Shown here piece after piece: positions 1 to 6,159 of a DNA stretch of 7,706 bases. Position numbers and translations under genes: made by a program. Source of the stretch: Gammaproteobacteria bacterium (lineage in GTDB: Bacteria; Pseudomonadota; Gammaproteobacteria; Burkholderiales; Burkholderiaceae_C); assembly GCA_018903185.1 (NCBI GenBank), contig JAHIQV010000461.1, forward strand, positions 1 to 7,706, read 5' to 3'. The stretch's first letter is position 1, and each line of letters opens with the position of its first letter. The notes beneath the pieces are model-generated. The model was not told the DNA's origin. It saw only the letters and a list, made by a program, of their open reading frames with translations, and searched no databases.

Positions 1-1331
1 CGCTGCATGCGCACCAGCAACATCTGCATCTGCCCGGTGGACGGGGCTTCCCGGTCAAAGATCGGCAGGTGCGTGTTGGCCAGGCCGTGTATGCGCAGCA
101 GATCCTGTGGCAGGTCCCGCTCGGTCAGGGTGATCAGGTGGGTGACGCCCACCGCCCCCAGCAGGTCGAGGTCGTATTCGATCGGCGCCACCACGCCGGG
201 CTGCGGACAACCCGCCAGCACACCCGGCACGATCCAGCGAAAGCGCCGGGGTCCCTGCCCCCCACTGAGGACCGCCTGCCCCACCATCGAGGCCAGTTCC
301 ACCCCCGTGGGCAAGGTCGGCGGCAGCGCAGCGAGACGACGCACCGGCTCTGCAGGCGGGTTGACCATGGCGCGCTTCGTGACAACGGGTTGCGCCATCG
401 CCTCTGACAGGCCCGCCTGGGAGGCACGGGCCACGACCACGGTCGCCGGTTCGGGCCGCCGGGTGGCCTCTTCCTGCGAAGCCGCCACAGCGGCCAGAGC
501 CGCAGGGGGCAGCGGGGCCGGGGCCACCGCGTCGGCGTCCAGATCTTCCGCTCGCGCGTCGGGCGAGGGCAGGTCCAGGCTGCCGCTGCGAAGGAACTGT
601 TCAACCCATTCGTTGGCCGGATGATCGAAAAACCGCTCTGCGGGCTGGTGCGCCAGGATCCGCCCGCCACCGAGCAGGGCCACCGAGTCGGCCAGCAGGC
701 GTGCCTGCTGCTGGTTGTGCAAGGTCACCAGCAGCTTCAGCTCCGTGCCCACCTGGCGCAACCAGTCCAGCAGACTGGCACTTTCGCGAGGGTCCAGCCC
801 GTAGGTGGGTTCGTCCACCAGGAGCATCTCCGAGCCGGCCGCCGCCAGGGCGAGCACGCGCACACGCCGCTGCTGCGACGAGGGCAAGTCCATCATGGGC
901 TGGTCCAGCAACCCCGCCAGCTCCACCGCCTGGAACCGTTCCAGGCACTCCTGTGCCCAGGCACGCCACTGAACGCCGCTGCGATGCCCGTCTGCGGGCT
1001 GCGCTTCCCGCAGCACCTCGAACACGGTGCGTGCCGGGCTGCGAACGTGCTGAGCGACCAGCTGGGGTCGGTATCCCGGTTGCAACGCACGCCCCCGGAG
1101 CCAGCCGTGGCCCCAGCTGCGGTGCACGGCGTGGCCGTCGAACTGCCCCGCCAGGCTGCGCAGCAAGCTGGACTTGCCGGTCTTGACCGGCCCCATCAGC
1201 ACATCAATGCCCGTGGGCGCCAGCGCCAGATCGCACTCGGCCAGGATGACCCGGGAACCGAAGGCGAGGCCAAAACCCTGCAGGCACAGGCTGGTGTTGT
1301 GCAGTGGCTGCTCCGGTGAGTCCGACGCCAT
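1..1331 (-). CDS. ABC-type ATPase fused to a VHZ/DUSP23-like dual-specificity phosphatase domain (C-terminus cut off by window edge)
   Basis: The frame is open from an ATG at 1331 to the window edge, 443 codons with no stop. Residues 14-245 form an ABC ATPase: Walker A GPVKTGKSS (47-55, K53), a probable Q-loop Gln at 90, Walker B MLLVDEP (169-175) with catalytic E174, D-loop GLDP (178-181) and switch His205 in LVTLHN. The signature position reads LPSSQQRR (149-156) rather than LSGGQ. Residues 250-345 are an Ala/Pro/Glu-rich, probably flexible linker. From about 364 the sequence follows the N-terminal half of atypical dual-specificity phosphatases: FRWIVPGVLAG, then GVTHLITLTER (395-405), then LPIFDREAP (422-430), where D426 sits at the expected general acid. 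The catalytic Cys-x5-Arg loop would lie beyond position 1. No transmembrane segment is visible, so a soluble regulatory protein is more likely than a transporter subunit. The start lies 8 nt after the roadblock stop, with only a weak ribosome site, so the two are probably cotranscribed. Substrate is unknown. Confidence 0.85.
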   Translation of the reverse strand, partial: MASDSPEQPLHNTSLCLQGFGLAFGSRVILAECDLALAPTGIDVLMGPVKTGKSSLLRSLAGQFDGHAVHRSWGHGWLRGRALQPGYRPQLVAQHVRSPARTVFEVLREAQPADGHRSGVQWRAWAQECLERFQAVELAGLLDQPMMDLPSSQQRRVRVLALAAAGSEMLLVDEPTYGLDPRESASLLDWLRQVGTELKLLVTLHNQQQARLLADSVALLGGGRILAHQPAERFFDHPANEWVEQFLRSGSLDLPSPDARAEDLDADAVAPAPLPPAALAAVAASQEEATRRPEPATVVVARASQAGLSEAMAQPVVTKRAMVNPPAEPVRRLAALPPTLPTGVELASMVGQAVLSGGQGPRRFRWIVPGVLAGCPQPGVVAPIEYDLDLLGAVGVTHLITLTERDLPQDLLRIHGLANTHLPIFDREAPSTGQMQMLLVRMQ

Positions 1332-1339
1332 GTGCCGGC

Positions 1340-1747
1340 TCAGACCTTGGACTCCAGCTCGGGCATGGCCATGCGCGCCTTGGTCAGCACCATGCCCAGG
1401 TTGGCGGACTTGCGGCACACGAACACCGCCACATAGTTCGAATAGCGCTTGCCGCGCAGGAACACGTGGATCAGGTTGTCGCTGTTGACGATGATTTCCT
1501 GGAAGTAGTGGTGGTCGCTGGCGGCCAGGCCACGGGACTTGTTGAACATCTGTTCGATGGCCGTCACGTTGCTGCCCGCGAACAGGTCGCCGGTGGCGGC
1601 GGCCACGAGGTCGATCACCTCGCTCGGGTGGGAGTCCACCGTCTTGATCGCCAGCAGCATGCCGGACTGAATGTCGACGTAACCCGCCGCGACGCACTCG
1701 GGGATGCCGCCGGATGCGGTGGCCAGTTGTTGATCCAATGTCGACAT
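1340..1747 (-). CDS. Roadblock/LC7-like small protein
   Basis: A 135-residue protein with no signal peptide or membrane segment. The pattern fits the Roadblock/LC7 (profilin-like) fold: a central D-x-x-SGMLL strand pair (residues 25-32), a long helix around 42-70, paired strands EIIVNSDNLIHVFLR (84-98) and YVAVFVCR (105-112), then the closing helix SANLGMVLTKAR (113-124), whose NLGM motif is typical of the family. Such proteins usually dimerise and act as partners or activators of small Ras-like GTPases (for example MglB with MglA); no GTPase lies in this window. The ATG at 1747 has a good ribosome site 9 nt upstream. It is followed 8 nt later by the ABC-phosphatase gene, so the two are probably translated from one message. 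yggS lies 110 bp upstream on the same strand. Fold assignment is by pattern only, so remote homology to another profilin-like family is possible. Confidence 0.75.
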   Translation of the reverse strand: MSTLDQQLATASGGIPECVAAGYVDIQSGMLLAIKTVDSHPSEVIDLVAAATGDLFAGSNVTAIEQMFNKSRGLAASDHHYFQEIIVNSDNLIHVFLRGKRYSNYVAVFVCRKSANLGMVLTKARMAMPELESKV

Positions 1748-1756
1748 GAAAGAAAT

Positions 1757-1761
1757 TCCTT
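1757..1761 (-). promoter_or_regulatory. Ribosome binding site of the roadblock gene
   Basis: AAGGA on the minus strand, 9 nt before the ATG at 1747. It fixes that start and is clearly better than the site in front of the following ABC-phosphatase gene, in line with the latter depending on translational coupling. Confidence 0.7.
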
Positions 1762-1857
1762 ATATAAGCCAAACAGACCGTGGTAGGTTATCTGTTCGAT
1801 CAGGCAACCTCTGTGCACAATCTTGAGGAAAATCCCCAAAACCGATACAAGGTATAA

Positions 1858-2586
1858 CTAAATGGATGAACGGTCCGGCCGTTCTGGCGGTGCGGCGCGG
1901 CTGCCGAACACCGCCCGCCCCACGCGCACCATCGTCGAGCCGGCGGCAATGGCGGCGTCGAGATCGTCGCTCATGCCCATGGACAGCGTGTCCAGCCCCA
2001 GACCGCGCGCATTCAGTTCGTCAAACAGTGCTCGGGCCTGAAGAAACACGGCGCGCTGGGCTTCAAAACTGTCGGCCGGCTCGGGAATGCACATCAGCCC
2101 ACGCAACCGCAGGCGCGGCAATTGCGCCACGGCGATGGCCAGGCCGGGCAACTCGGCTGGCGTGACGCCCGACTTGTTGGCGCCGCCATCCACATTCACC
2201 TGCAGGCACACCTGCAACGGTGCCCGATCCACCGGCCGCTGCTCGCTCAGTCGCTGCGCGATCTTGAGCCGGTCCACCGACTGCACCCAGTGAAAGTGAG
2301 TGGCCACCTGCCGGGTCTTGTTGCTTTGCAGCGGCCCGATGCAGTGCCATTCGATGCCGGCCCCGGGAAGCAAGTCCTGCAAGGCGAGGATCTTCTCCAC
2401 CCCTTCCTGGACGTAGTTCTCGCCAAAGGCACGCTGACCCGCGAGCCAGGCCTGGCTCACCGCATCCGGCCCAAAGGTCTTGGACACCGCCAGCAGCGTG
2501 ACGGCGGTCACATCCCGGTCGGCCCGGGCACACGCTGTGGCGATGTGGCCTCGTACCTGTTGGAGATTGTCTTCAATCGTCGTCAT
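1858..2586 (-). CDS. yggS: YggS/PLPBP family pyridoxal-phosphate homeostasis protein
   Basis: A 242-residue protein with the single TIM-barrel PLP-binding fold of the YggS/PROSC family, which buffers pyridoxal 5'-phosphate and has no known catalytic reaction. Visible marks are the PLP-binding lysine in AVSK (K36, the same number as in E. coli), FGENYVQE (54-61), IGPLQSNK (83-90; H is more usual at the P), NVDGGANKSG (131-140), and the phosphate-binding end SMGMSDDLDAAI through VRVGRAVFG (202-228). The frame stays open 26 codons further upstream, but MTTIEDNLQQ at 2586 fits the family N-terminus, the family length (about 230-240), and leaves room for the divergent pilT start. The yggS-pilT neighbourhood is known from Pseudomonas and many betaproteobacteria. 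The last dozen residues (PPERPDRSSI) are a non-conserved tail. Confidence 0.95.
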   Translation of the reverse strand: MTTIEDNLQQVRGHIATACARADRDVTAVTLLAVSKTFGPDAVSQAWLAGQRAFGENYVQEGVEKILALQDLLPGAGIEWHCIGPLQSNKTRQVATHFHWVQSVDRLKIAQRLSEQRPVDRAPLQVCLQVNVDGGANKSGVTPAELPGLAIAVAQLPRLRLRGLMCIPEPADSFEAQRAVFLQARALFDELNARGLGLDTLSMGMSDDLDAAIAAGSTMVRVGRAVFGSRAAPPERPDRSSI

Positions 2587-2589
2587 AAT
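2560..2589 (+). promoter_or_regulatory. Possible sigma-70 promoter for pilT
   Basis: TTGGAG (2560-2565) and CATAAT (2584-2589) are separated by 18 bp, giving a predicted start near 2596 and a leader of about 28 nt before pilT. The -10 box matches consensus at 5 of 6 bases, but the -35 matches at only 3 of 6. The site overlaps the 5' end of yggS on the other strand. This is a by-eye match only. Confidence 0.3.
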
Positions 2590-2623
2590 CAGTCTGTAAC
2601 ACCAACACTGCACGGGACCCGGG

Positions 2624-3667
2624 ATGGACATCACCCAACTGCTCGCTTTCAGCGTCAAGAACAAGGCATCCGATCTTCACCTCTCGGCCGGTCTCCCACC
2701 CATGATACGGGTGCACGGTGACGTGCGGCGCATCAACGTCGAGCCGCTGGATCACAAGATGGTCCACACCATGGTGTACGACATCATGAACGACAGCCAG
2801 CGCAAGCAGTACGAGGAGTTCCTGGAGTGCGACTTCTCGTTCGAGATCGAAGGTCTGTCGCGTTTTCGCGTCAACGCGTTCAACCACAACCGCGGTGCGG
2901 GTGCGGTGTTCCGGACCATTCCCAGCAAGATCCTGACGCTGGAACAGCTCAACGCACCCAAGATCTTTGGCGACCTGGCCTTGCGCCCGCGCGGCCTGGT
3001 CCTGGTGACCGGCCCCACCGGCTCGGGCAAATCCACCACGCTGGCCGGCATGGTCAACCACCTCAACGAAACCGAGTACGGCCACATCCTGACGGTGGAA
3101 GACCCGGTCGAATTCGTGCACGAGTCCAAAAAATGCCTGATCAACCAGCGTGAGGTGGGGCCCCACACCCTGAGCTTCGCCAACGCCCTGCGTTCGGCCT
3201 TGCGCGAAGACCCGGACGCCATCCTGGTGGGCGAAATGCGCGACCTGGAAACCATCCGCCTGGCCATGACCGCGGCGGAAACCGGCCACCTGGTGTTTGG
3301 CACGCTGCACACCTCCAGCGCAGCCAAGACCATCGACCGCATCATCGACGTGTTTCCGGCGGAAGAAAAAGACATGGTGCGTGCCATGCTGTCCGAATCG
3401 CTGGTGGCGGTGATTTCGCAGACGCTGTGCAAGCTCAAGGACGGCAGCGGCCGCGTGGCGGCCCACGAAATCATGATCGGCACCAGCGCCATCCGCAACC
3501 TGATCCGCGAAGCCAAGGTGGCCCAGATGTATTCCGCCATCCAGACCGGCAGCGGCGTGGGCATGCAGACACTGGACCAGAACCTGTCCGAACTGGTCAA
3601 GCGCAACGTCATCAGCGCGGCCGAAGCCCGAAGCAAGGCCAAGATCCCGGAAAACTTCCCAGGGTAA
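2624..3667 (+). CDS. pilT: Type IV pilus retraction ATPase PilT
   Basis: 347 residues, close to the usual 344. PilT is the hexameric cytoplasmic motor that depolymerises the type IV pilus and drives twitching motility and DNA uptake. The N-terminal PAS-like domain begins LLAFSVKNKASDLHLSAG (6-23). The ATPase core shows Walker A GPTGSGKST (130-138, K136), Asp box TVEDPVEF (157-164), Walker B AILVGEMRD (199-207, catalytic E204) and His box GHLVFGTLHT (221-230). The C-terminal AIRNLIRE motif (289-296), needed for retraction in PilT, is intact and separates it from PilU and PilB. The start at 2624 fits the family (MDITQLL), although the ribosome site is weak. It is divergent from yggS. pilU follows after 200 bp that hold a repeat element, a wider gap than expected for an operon pair. 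Confidence 0.98.
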   Translation: MDITQLLAFSVKNKASDLHLSAGLPPMIRVHGDVRRINVEPLDHKMVHTMVYDIMNDSQRKQYEEFLECDFSFEIEGLSRFRVNAFNHNRGAGAVFRTIPSKILTLEQLNAPKIFGDLALRPRGLVLVTGPTGSGKSTTLAGMVNHLNETEYGHILTVEDPVEFVHESKKCLINQREVGPHTLSFANALRSALREDPDAILVGEMRDLETIRLAMTAAETGHLVFGTLHTSSAAKTIDRIIDVFPAEEKDMVRAMLSESLVAVISQTLCKLKDGSGRVAAHEIMIGTSAIRNLIREAKVAQMYSAIQTGSGVGMQTLDQNLSELVKRNVISAAEARSKAKIPENFPG

Positions 3668-3675
3668 ACATGCTC

Positions 3676-3793
3676 GCCCCCGTCGCTTGCTCGCTGCGCC
3701 CCGGATTGCCGCCTCAAGCGGCATTCCGCTCAGCCGCATCCCCCCCAGGGGGCTTTGCTCCCGGCCCGGCAAAGCCGGTTCCGCCGCGTTCTG
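3676..3793 (+). repeat. GC-rich mosaic palindromic repeat, copy A (after pilT)
   Basis: It starts 9 nt after the pilT stop. It contains three local hairpins: TGCCGC/GCGGCA (3707-3723), a C-run/G-run pair (3740-3752), and CCGGC-AAA-GCCGG (3766-3778), followed by GGTTCCGCCGCGTTCTG (3777-3793). The 20-nt block at 3763-3782 (GGCCCGGC...GGTTCC) is identical to the reverse complement of 6223-6242, and CCGGTTCCGCCGCGTTCTG (3775-3793) is identical to 5098-5116. No U-tract follows, so it is not a classical intrinsic terminator. Confidence 0.8.
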
Positions 3794-3835
3794 AGCTGGC
3801 GTTCCAGCTTCCAACATTCCCCGCTCTCTGGAGCG
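3794..3835 (+). other. Two short hairpins between repeat A and pilU
   Basis: AGCTGG-CGTT-CCAGCT (3794-3809) and CGCTC-TCTG-GAGCG (3822-3835) follow the repeat. A T5 run at 3845-3849 lies 9 nt beyond the second hairpin, too far for a standard terminator. They could attenuate read-through or be remnants of the repeat. No clear pilU promoter was found here. Confidence 0.35.
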
Positions 3836-3854
3836 TGGACCAAGTTTTTGAAAC

Positions 3855-3858
3855 AAGG
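3855..3858 (+). promoter_or_regulatory. Ribosome binding site of pilU
   Basis: AAGG lies 9 nt before the ATG at 3868 and supports that start over the in-frame ATGs further inside the gene. Confidence 0.6.
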
Positions 3859-3867
3859 TAGTCCCTC

Positions 3868-5004
3868 ATGGAACGCGACCAGGCATCCAAGTTCATCAAC
3901 GACCTGCTCAAGCTCATGCTGAGCCGGTCTGGCAGCGACCTGTTCATCACGGCCGACTTTCCGCCCGCGATCAAGGTGGACGGCAAGGTCGTGAAGGTGT
4001 CGCCGCAGCCGCTCAACGCGGTGCACACACTGTCGCTGGCACGCGCCATCATGAACGACAAGCAGGCGGCCGAGTTCGAGCGCACCAAGGAATGCAACTT
4101 CGCCATCTCGCCACCCGCCATCGGTCGTTTCCGGGTCAGCGCCTTCATCCAGCAGGGCAAGGTGGGCATGGTGATGCGGACCATCCCGGCGGTGCTGCCC
4201 ACCATCGACAAGCTCGGTCTGCCCCAGGTGATGAAGGACGTCAGTCTGTCCAAGCGCGGCCTGTGCATCCTCGTCGGCTCCACCGGTTCGGGCAAGTCCA
4301 CCTCGCTGGCCGCCATGGTGGACTGGCGCAACGAGAACACCTTCGGCCACATCATCACCATCGAAGACCCGATCGAGTTCGTGCACCCGCACAAGAACTG
4401 CGTGGTCACGCAGCGCGAAGTGGGGCTGGACACCGACAGCTGGGACGCCGCCCTCAAGAACACCCTGCGCCAGGCCCCCGACGTGATCCTCATGGGTGAG
4501 ATCCGCACGCGCGAGACCATGGAACACGCGATCCAGTTCTCGGAAACCGGTCACCTGTGCATGGCCACCCTGCACGCCAGCAGCGCCAACCAGGCGCTGG
4601 ACCGGATCATCAACTTTTTCCCCGAAGAGCGTCGCCCGCAGTTGCTGATGGACCTGTCGCTCAACCTGCGCGCCATGATCTCGCAGCGCCTGGTGCCGCG
4701 CCAGGACAACAAGGGCCGTTTTGCCGCGGTGGAGGTTCTGCTCAATTCACCGCTGATCTCCGACCTGATCTTCAAGGGCGATGTCGCCGAGATCAAGGAG
4801 ATCATGAAGAAAAGCAACCAGATGGGCATGCAGACCTTCGATCAGGCCCTGTTCAACGCTTTCGAGGCCAACCTCATCACACTCGAAGACGCCCTGCGCA
4901 ACGCCGACTCGCTCAACGACCTGCGGCTGCAGATCAAGCTCAACAGCCAGCGCGCCAAGACGGTGGACCTGGCCGCGGGCACCGAGCACATGATGATTGT
5001 GTAG
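3868..5004 (+). CDS. pilU: Type IV pilus retraction ATPase PilU
   Basis: 378 residues, the PilT paralogue that assists PilT-dependent pilus retraction under load. The N-terminal domain begins FINDLLKLMLSRSGSDLFIT (9-28). Core motifs are Walker A GSTGSGKST (137-145, K143), Asp box TIEDPIEF (164-171), Walker B DVILMGEIR (205-213, E211) and His box GHLCMATLHA (228-237). The PilT AIRNLIRE motif is replaced by PLISDLIFKG (295-304), and the protein has a longer C-terminal tail ending TEHMMIV. Both traits assign it to PilU rather than to a second PilT. All nucleotide-binding motifs are intact, so it should be an active ATPase. It follows pilT on the same strand. The gene is followed directly by repeat copy B. 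Confidence 0.97.
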   Translation: MERDQASKFINDLLKLMLSRSGSDLFITADFPPAIKVDGKVVKVSPQPLNAVHTLSLARAIMNDKQAAEFERTKECNFAISPPAIGRFRVSAFIQQGKVGMVMRTIPAVLPTIDKLGLPQVMKDVSLSKRGLCILVGSTGSGKSTSLAAMVDWRNENTFGHIITIEDPIEFVHPHKNCVVTQREVGLDTDSWDAALKNTLRQAPDVILMGEIRTRETMEHAIQFSETGHLCMATLHASSANQALDRIINFFPEERRPQLLMDLSLNLRAMISQRLVPRQDNKGRFAAVEVLLNSPLISDLIFKGDVAEIKEIMKKSNQMGMQTFDQALFNAFEANLITLEDALRNADSLNDLRLQIKLNSQRAKTVDLAAGTEHMMIV

Positions 5005-5032
5005 AGAAACACCCCCGCGCTGGCATGGCCCA

Positions 5033-5118
5033 CCCCCGCGCCGCGTCCAAGGGCGCGTCACCCCCTCAAGGGGGCAACGCGATGCGGCCCGGCGGAACCG
5101 GTTCCGCCGCGTTCTGGG
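5033..5118 (+). repeat. GC-rich mosaic palindromic repeat, copy B (after pilU)
   Basis: It lies 28 nt after the pilU stop; a shorter CCCCCGCGC-type start at 5012 may be a partial duplicate. It has the same order of parts as the other copies: CCCCCGCGCCG, then CGTCACCCCC, then a C5/G5 hairpin (5061-5074), then GGCCCGGC, then GGTTCCGCCGCGTTCTG (5100-5116). Unlike copies A, C and D, its central hairpin is a perfect 20-bp palindrome (5090-5109). Confidence 0.75.
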
Positions 5119-5162
5119 TGGGTCATCTCGCTCCGGCTGAACCGATTTCCCGGCACCTCTGT

Positions 5163-5167
5163 AAAGG
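5163..5167 (+). promoter_or_regulatory. Ribosome binding site of the dehydrogenase gene
   Basis: AAAGG lies 9 nt before the ATG at 5177 and supports that start. Confidence 0.55.
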
Positions 5168-5176
5168 CATCCCCTC

Positions 5177-6079
5177 ATGAGTTCCATCGCCTCAAAAACA
5201 TACGAATCTGTTGCGCCCAAGAAGGTCGCTTTTCTCGGCCTCGGCGTCATGGGTTTCCCCATGGCAGGGCATCTGGCCCGTGCCGGGCACCCGGTGACGG
5301 TCTACAACCGCTCCCCGGCCAAGGCGCAGGCCTGGATGGCCGAGTTCGGCGGCTCGGCCAAGGCGACGCCGCGCGAAGCGGCGATGGGTGCCGACATCGT
5401 GTTTTCCTGTGTGGGCAACGACGATGATCTGCGCGCGGTGACGCTGGGGGCCGACGGCGCTTTTGCCGGCATGGCGCCGGGCTCGGTGTTGGTGGACCAC
5501 ACGACCGCCTCGGCCGATGTGGCGCGCGAGCTGTATGGCGCCGCGAAGAACCTGGGGCTCGCGTTTGTGGACGCGCCTGTTTCCGGTGGCCAGGCGGGCG
5601 CCCAGAACGGCCTGCTGACGGTGATGTGCGGCGGTGATGCCGCCGAGTTCGAGAAGGTCCAGCCCGTGGCCATGGCATTCTCCCGCGCCTTCACGCTCCT
5701 GGGCGCCAGCGGTGCCGGCCAGCTCGCCAAGATGGTCAACCAGATCTGCATCGCGGGCCTGGTGCAAGGCCTGGCCGAAGCCATCGCCTTCGGCCAGAAG
5801 GCCGGCCTGAACATGCCCCAGGTGCTCGACGTGATCGGCAAGGGGGCCGCGCAAAGCTGGCAGCTCGACAACCGCGGAAAAACCATGGTCGCCGACCAGT
5901 TCGACTTCGGTTTCGCCGTGGACTGGATGCGCAAGGACCTGGGGCTGGTGCTGGATGAGGCCCGGCGCAACGGCGCGCGCCTGCCGGTGACCGCCCTGGT
6001 GGACCAGTTCTACGCCGACGTGCAGGCCATGGGCGGCAACCGCCTGGACACGTCCAGCCTGATCAAGCGCTTGAGGTAA
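5177..6079 (+). CDS. NAD(P)-dependent beta-hydroxyacid dehydrogenase (3-hydroxyisobutyrate dehydrogenase / GLYR-like)
   Basis: 300 residues, the normal length for this family of soluble reductases. The N-terminal Rossmann fold has GLGVMG (21-26). The second strand ends YNRS (43-46); the Arg after Asn is usual in NADPH-using members such as glyoxylate/succinic-semialdehyde reductases. The substrate loop DAPVSGGQAGA (132-142), the catalytic-lysine helix GQLAKMVNQI (181-190, K185) and the second lysine motif MRKDLGLVLDEA (251-262, K253) are all present, so the enzyme should be active. The likely reaction is reversible reduction of a small semialdehyde or glyoxylate to the hydroxyacid, but 3-hydroxyisobutyrate or tartronate semialdehyde are equally possible substrates. 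It follows pilU by 172 bp on the same strand with its own ribosome site. A role in pilus function is not indicated. The first 14 residues precede the conserved region and are not family-typical. Confidence 0.93.
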   Translation: MSSIASKTYESVAPKKVAFLGLGVMGFPMAGHLARAGHPVTVYNRSPAKAQAWMAEFGGSAKATPREAAMGADIVFSCVGNDDDLRAVTLGADGAFAGMAPGSVLVDHTTASADVARELYGAAKNLGLAFVDAPVSGGQAGAQNGLLTVMCGGDAAEFEKVQPVAMAFSRAFTLLGASGAGQLAKMVNQICIAGLVQGLAEAIAFGQKAGLNMPQVLDVIGKGAAQSWQLDNRGKTMVADQFDFGFAVDWMRKDLGLVLDEARRNGARLPVTALVDQFYADVQAMGGNRLDTSSLIKRLR

Positions 6080-6159
6080 CCCCCCCGCGCCGGCTTCGCC
6101 GTCACCCCCCAGGGGGCGATGCGCGTGGCCCGGCAGAGCCGGTTCCACCGCATCCTGGG
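6080..6159 (+). repeat. GC-rich mosaic palindromic repeat, copy C (after the dehydrogenase gene)
   Basis: It begins immediately after the stop codon at 6077-6079. Order of parts: CCCCCCGCGCCGGC, TTCGCCGTCA, a C-run/G-run hairpin (6105-6116), GGCCCGGCAGAGCCGGTTCC (6127-6146), then a degenerate CTGGG end. Positions 6081-6118 are exactly the reverse complement of 6251-6288 in copy D. Confidence 0.8.

Noticed and set aside
7..624. Plus-strand frame of 205 codons at the left edge, and other frames over 1-1330
   Set aside because: Arg/Ser-rich translations without domain features. The minus-strand ABC-phosphatase frame explains the same DNA with clear motifs.
1761..1769. TATATAAG on the minus strand as a -10 box for the roadblock gene
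   Set aside because: It overlaps the ribosome binding site, would leave almost no leader, and has no plausible -35 at 16-18 bp.
1823..1839. Weak hairpin (TTGGGGA/TCCTCAA with 3-nt loop, minus strand) after yggS as a terminator
   Set aside because: It has only 7 pairs, includes a G-U pair, and has no following U-tract, so it is not distinguishable from chance.
2573..3856. Long minus-strand open frame (427 codons) opposite pilT
   Set aside because: It is antisense to a complete PilT with all motifs, is His/Val/Gly-rich low-complexity in character, resembles no family, and arises from GC-rich codon bias.
3668..3867. Repeat region as a CRISPR array or insertion-sequence end
   Set aside because: There is no regular repeat-spacer pattern, no transposase, and no target duplication. 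The copies are dispersed single mosaics.
3730..4575. Minus-strand frames of 268-281 codons opposite pilU
   Set aside because: They are antisense to intact pilU motifs, and one begins inside repeat copy A's flank. There is no family resemblance and no ribosome site.
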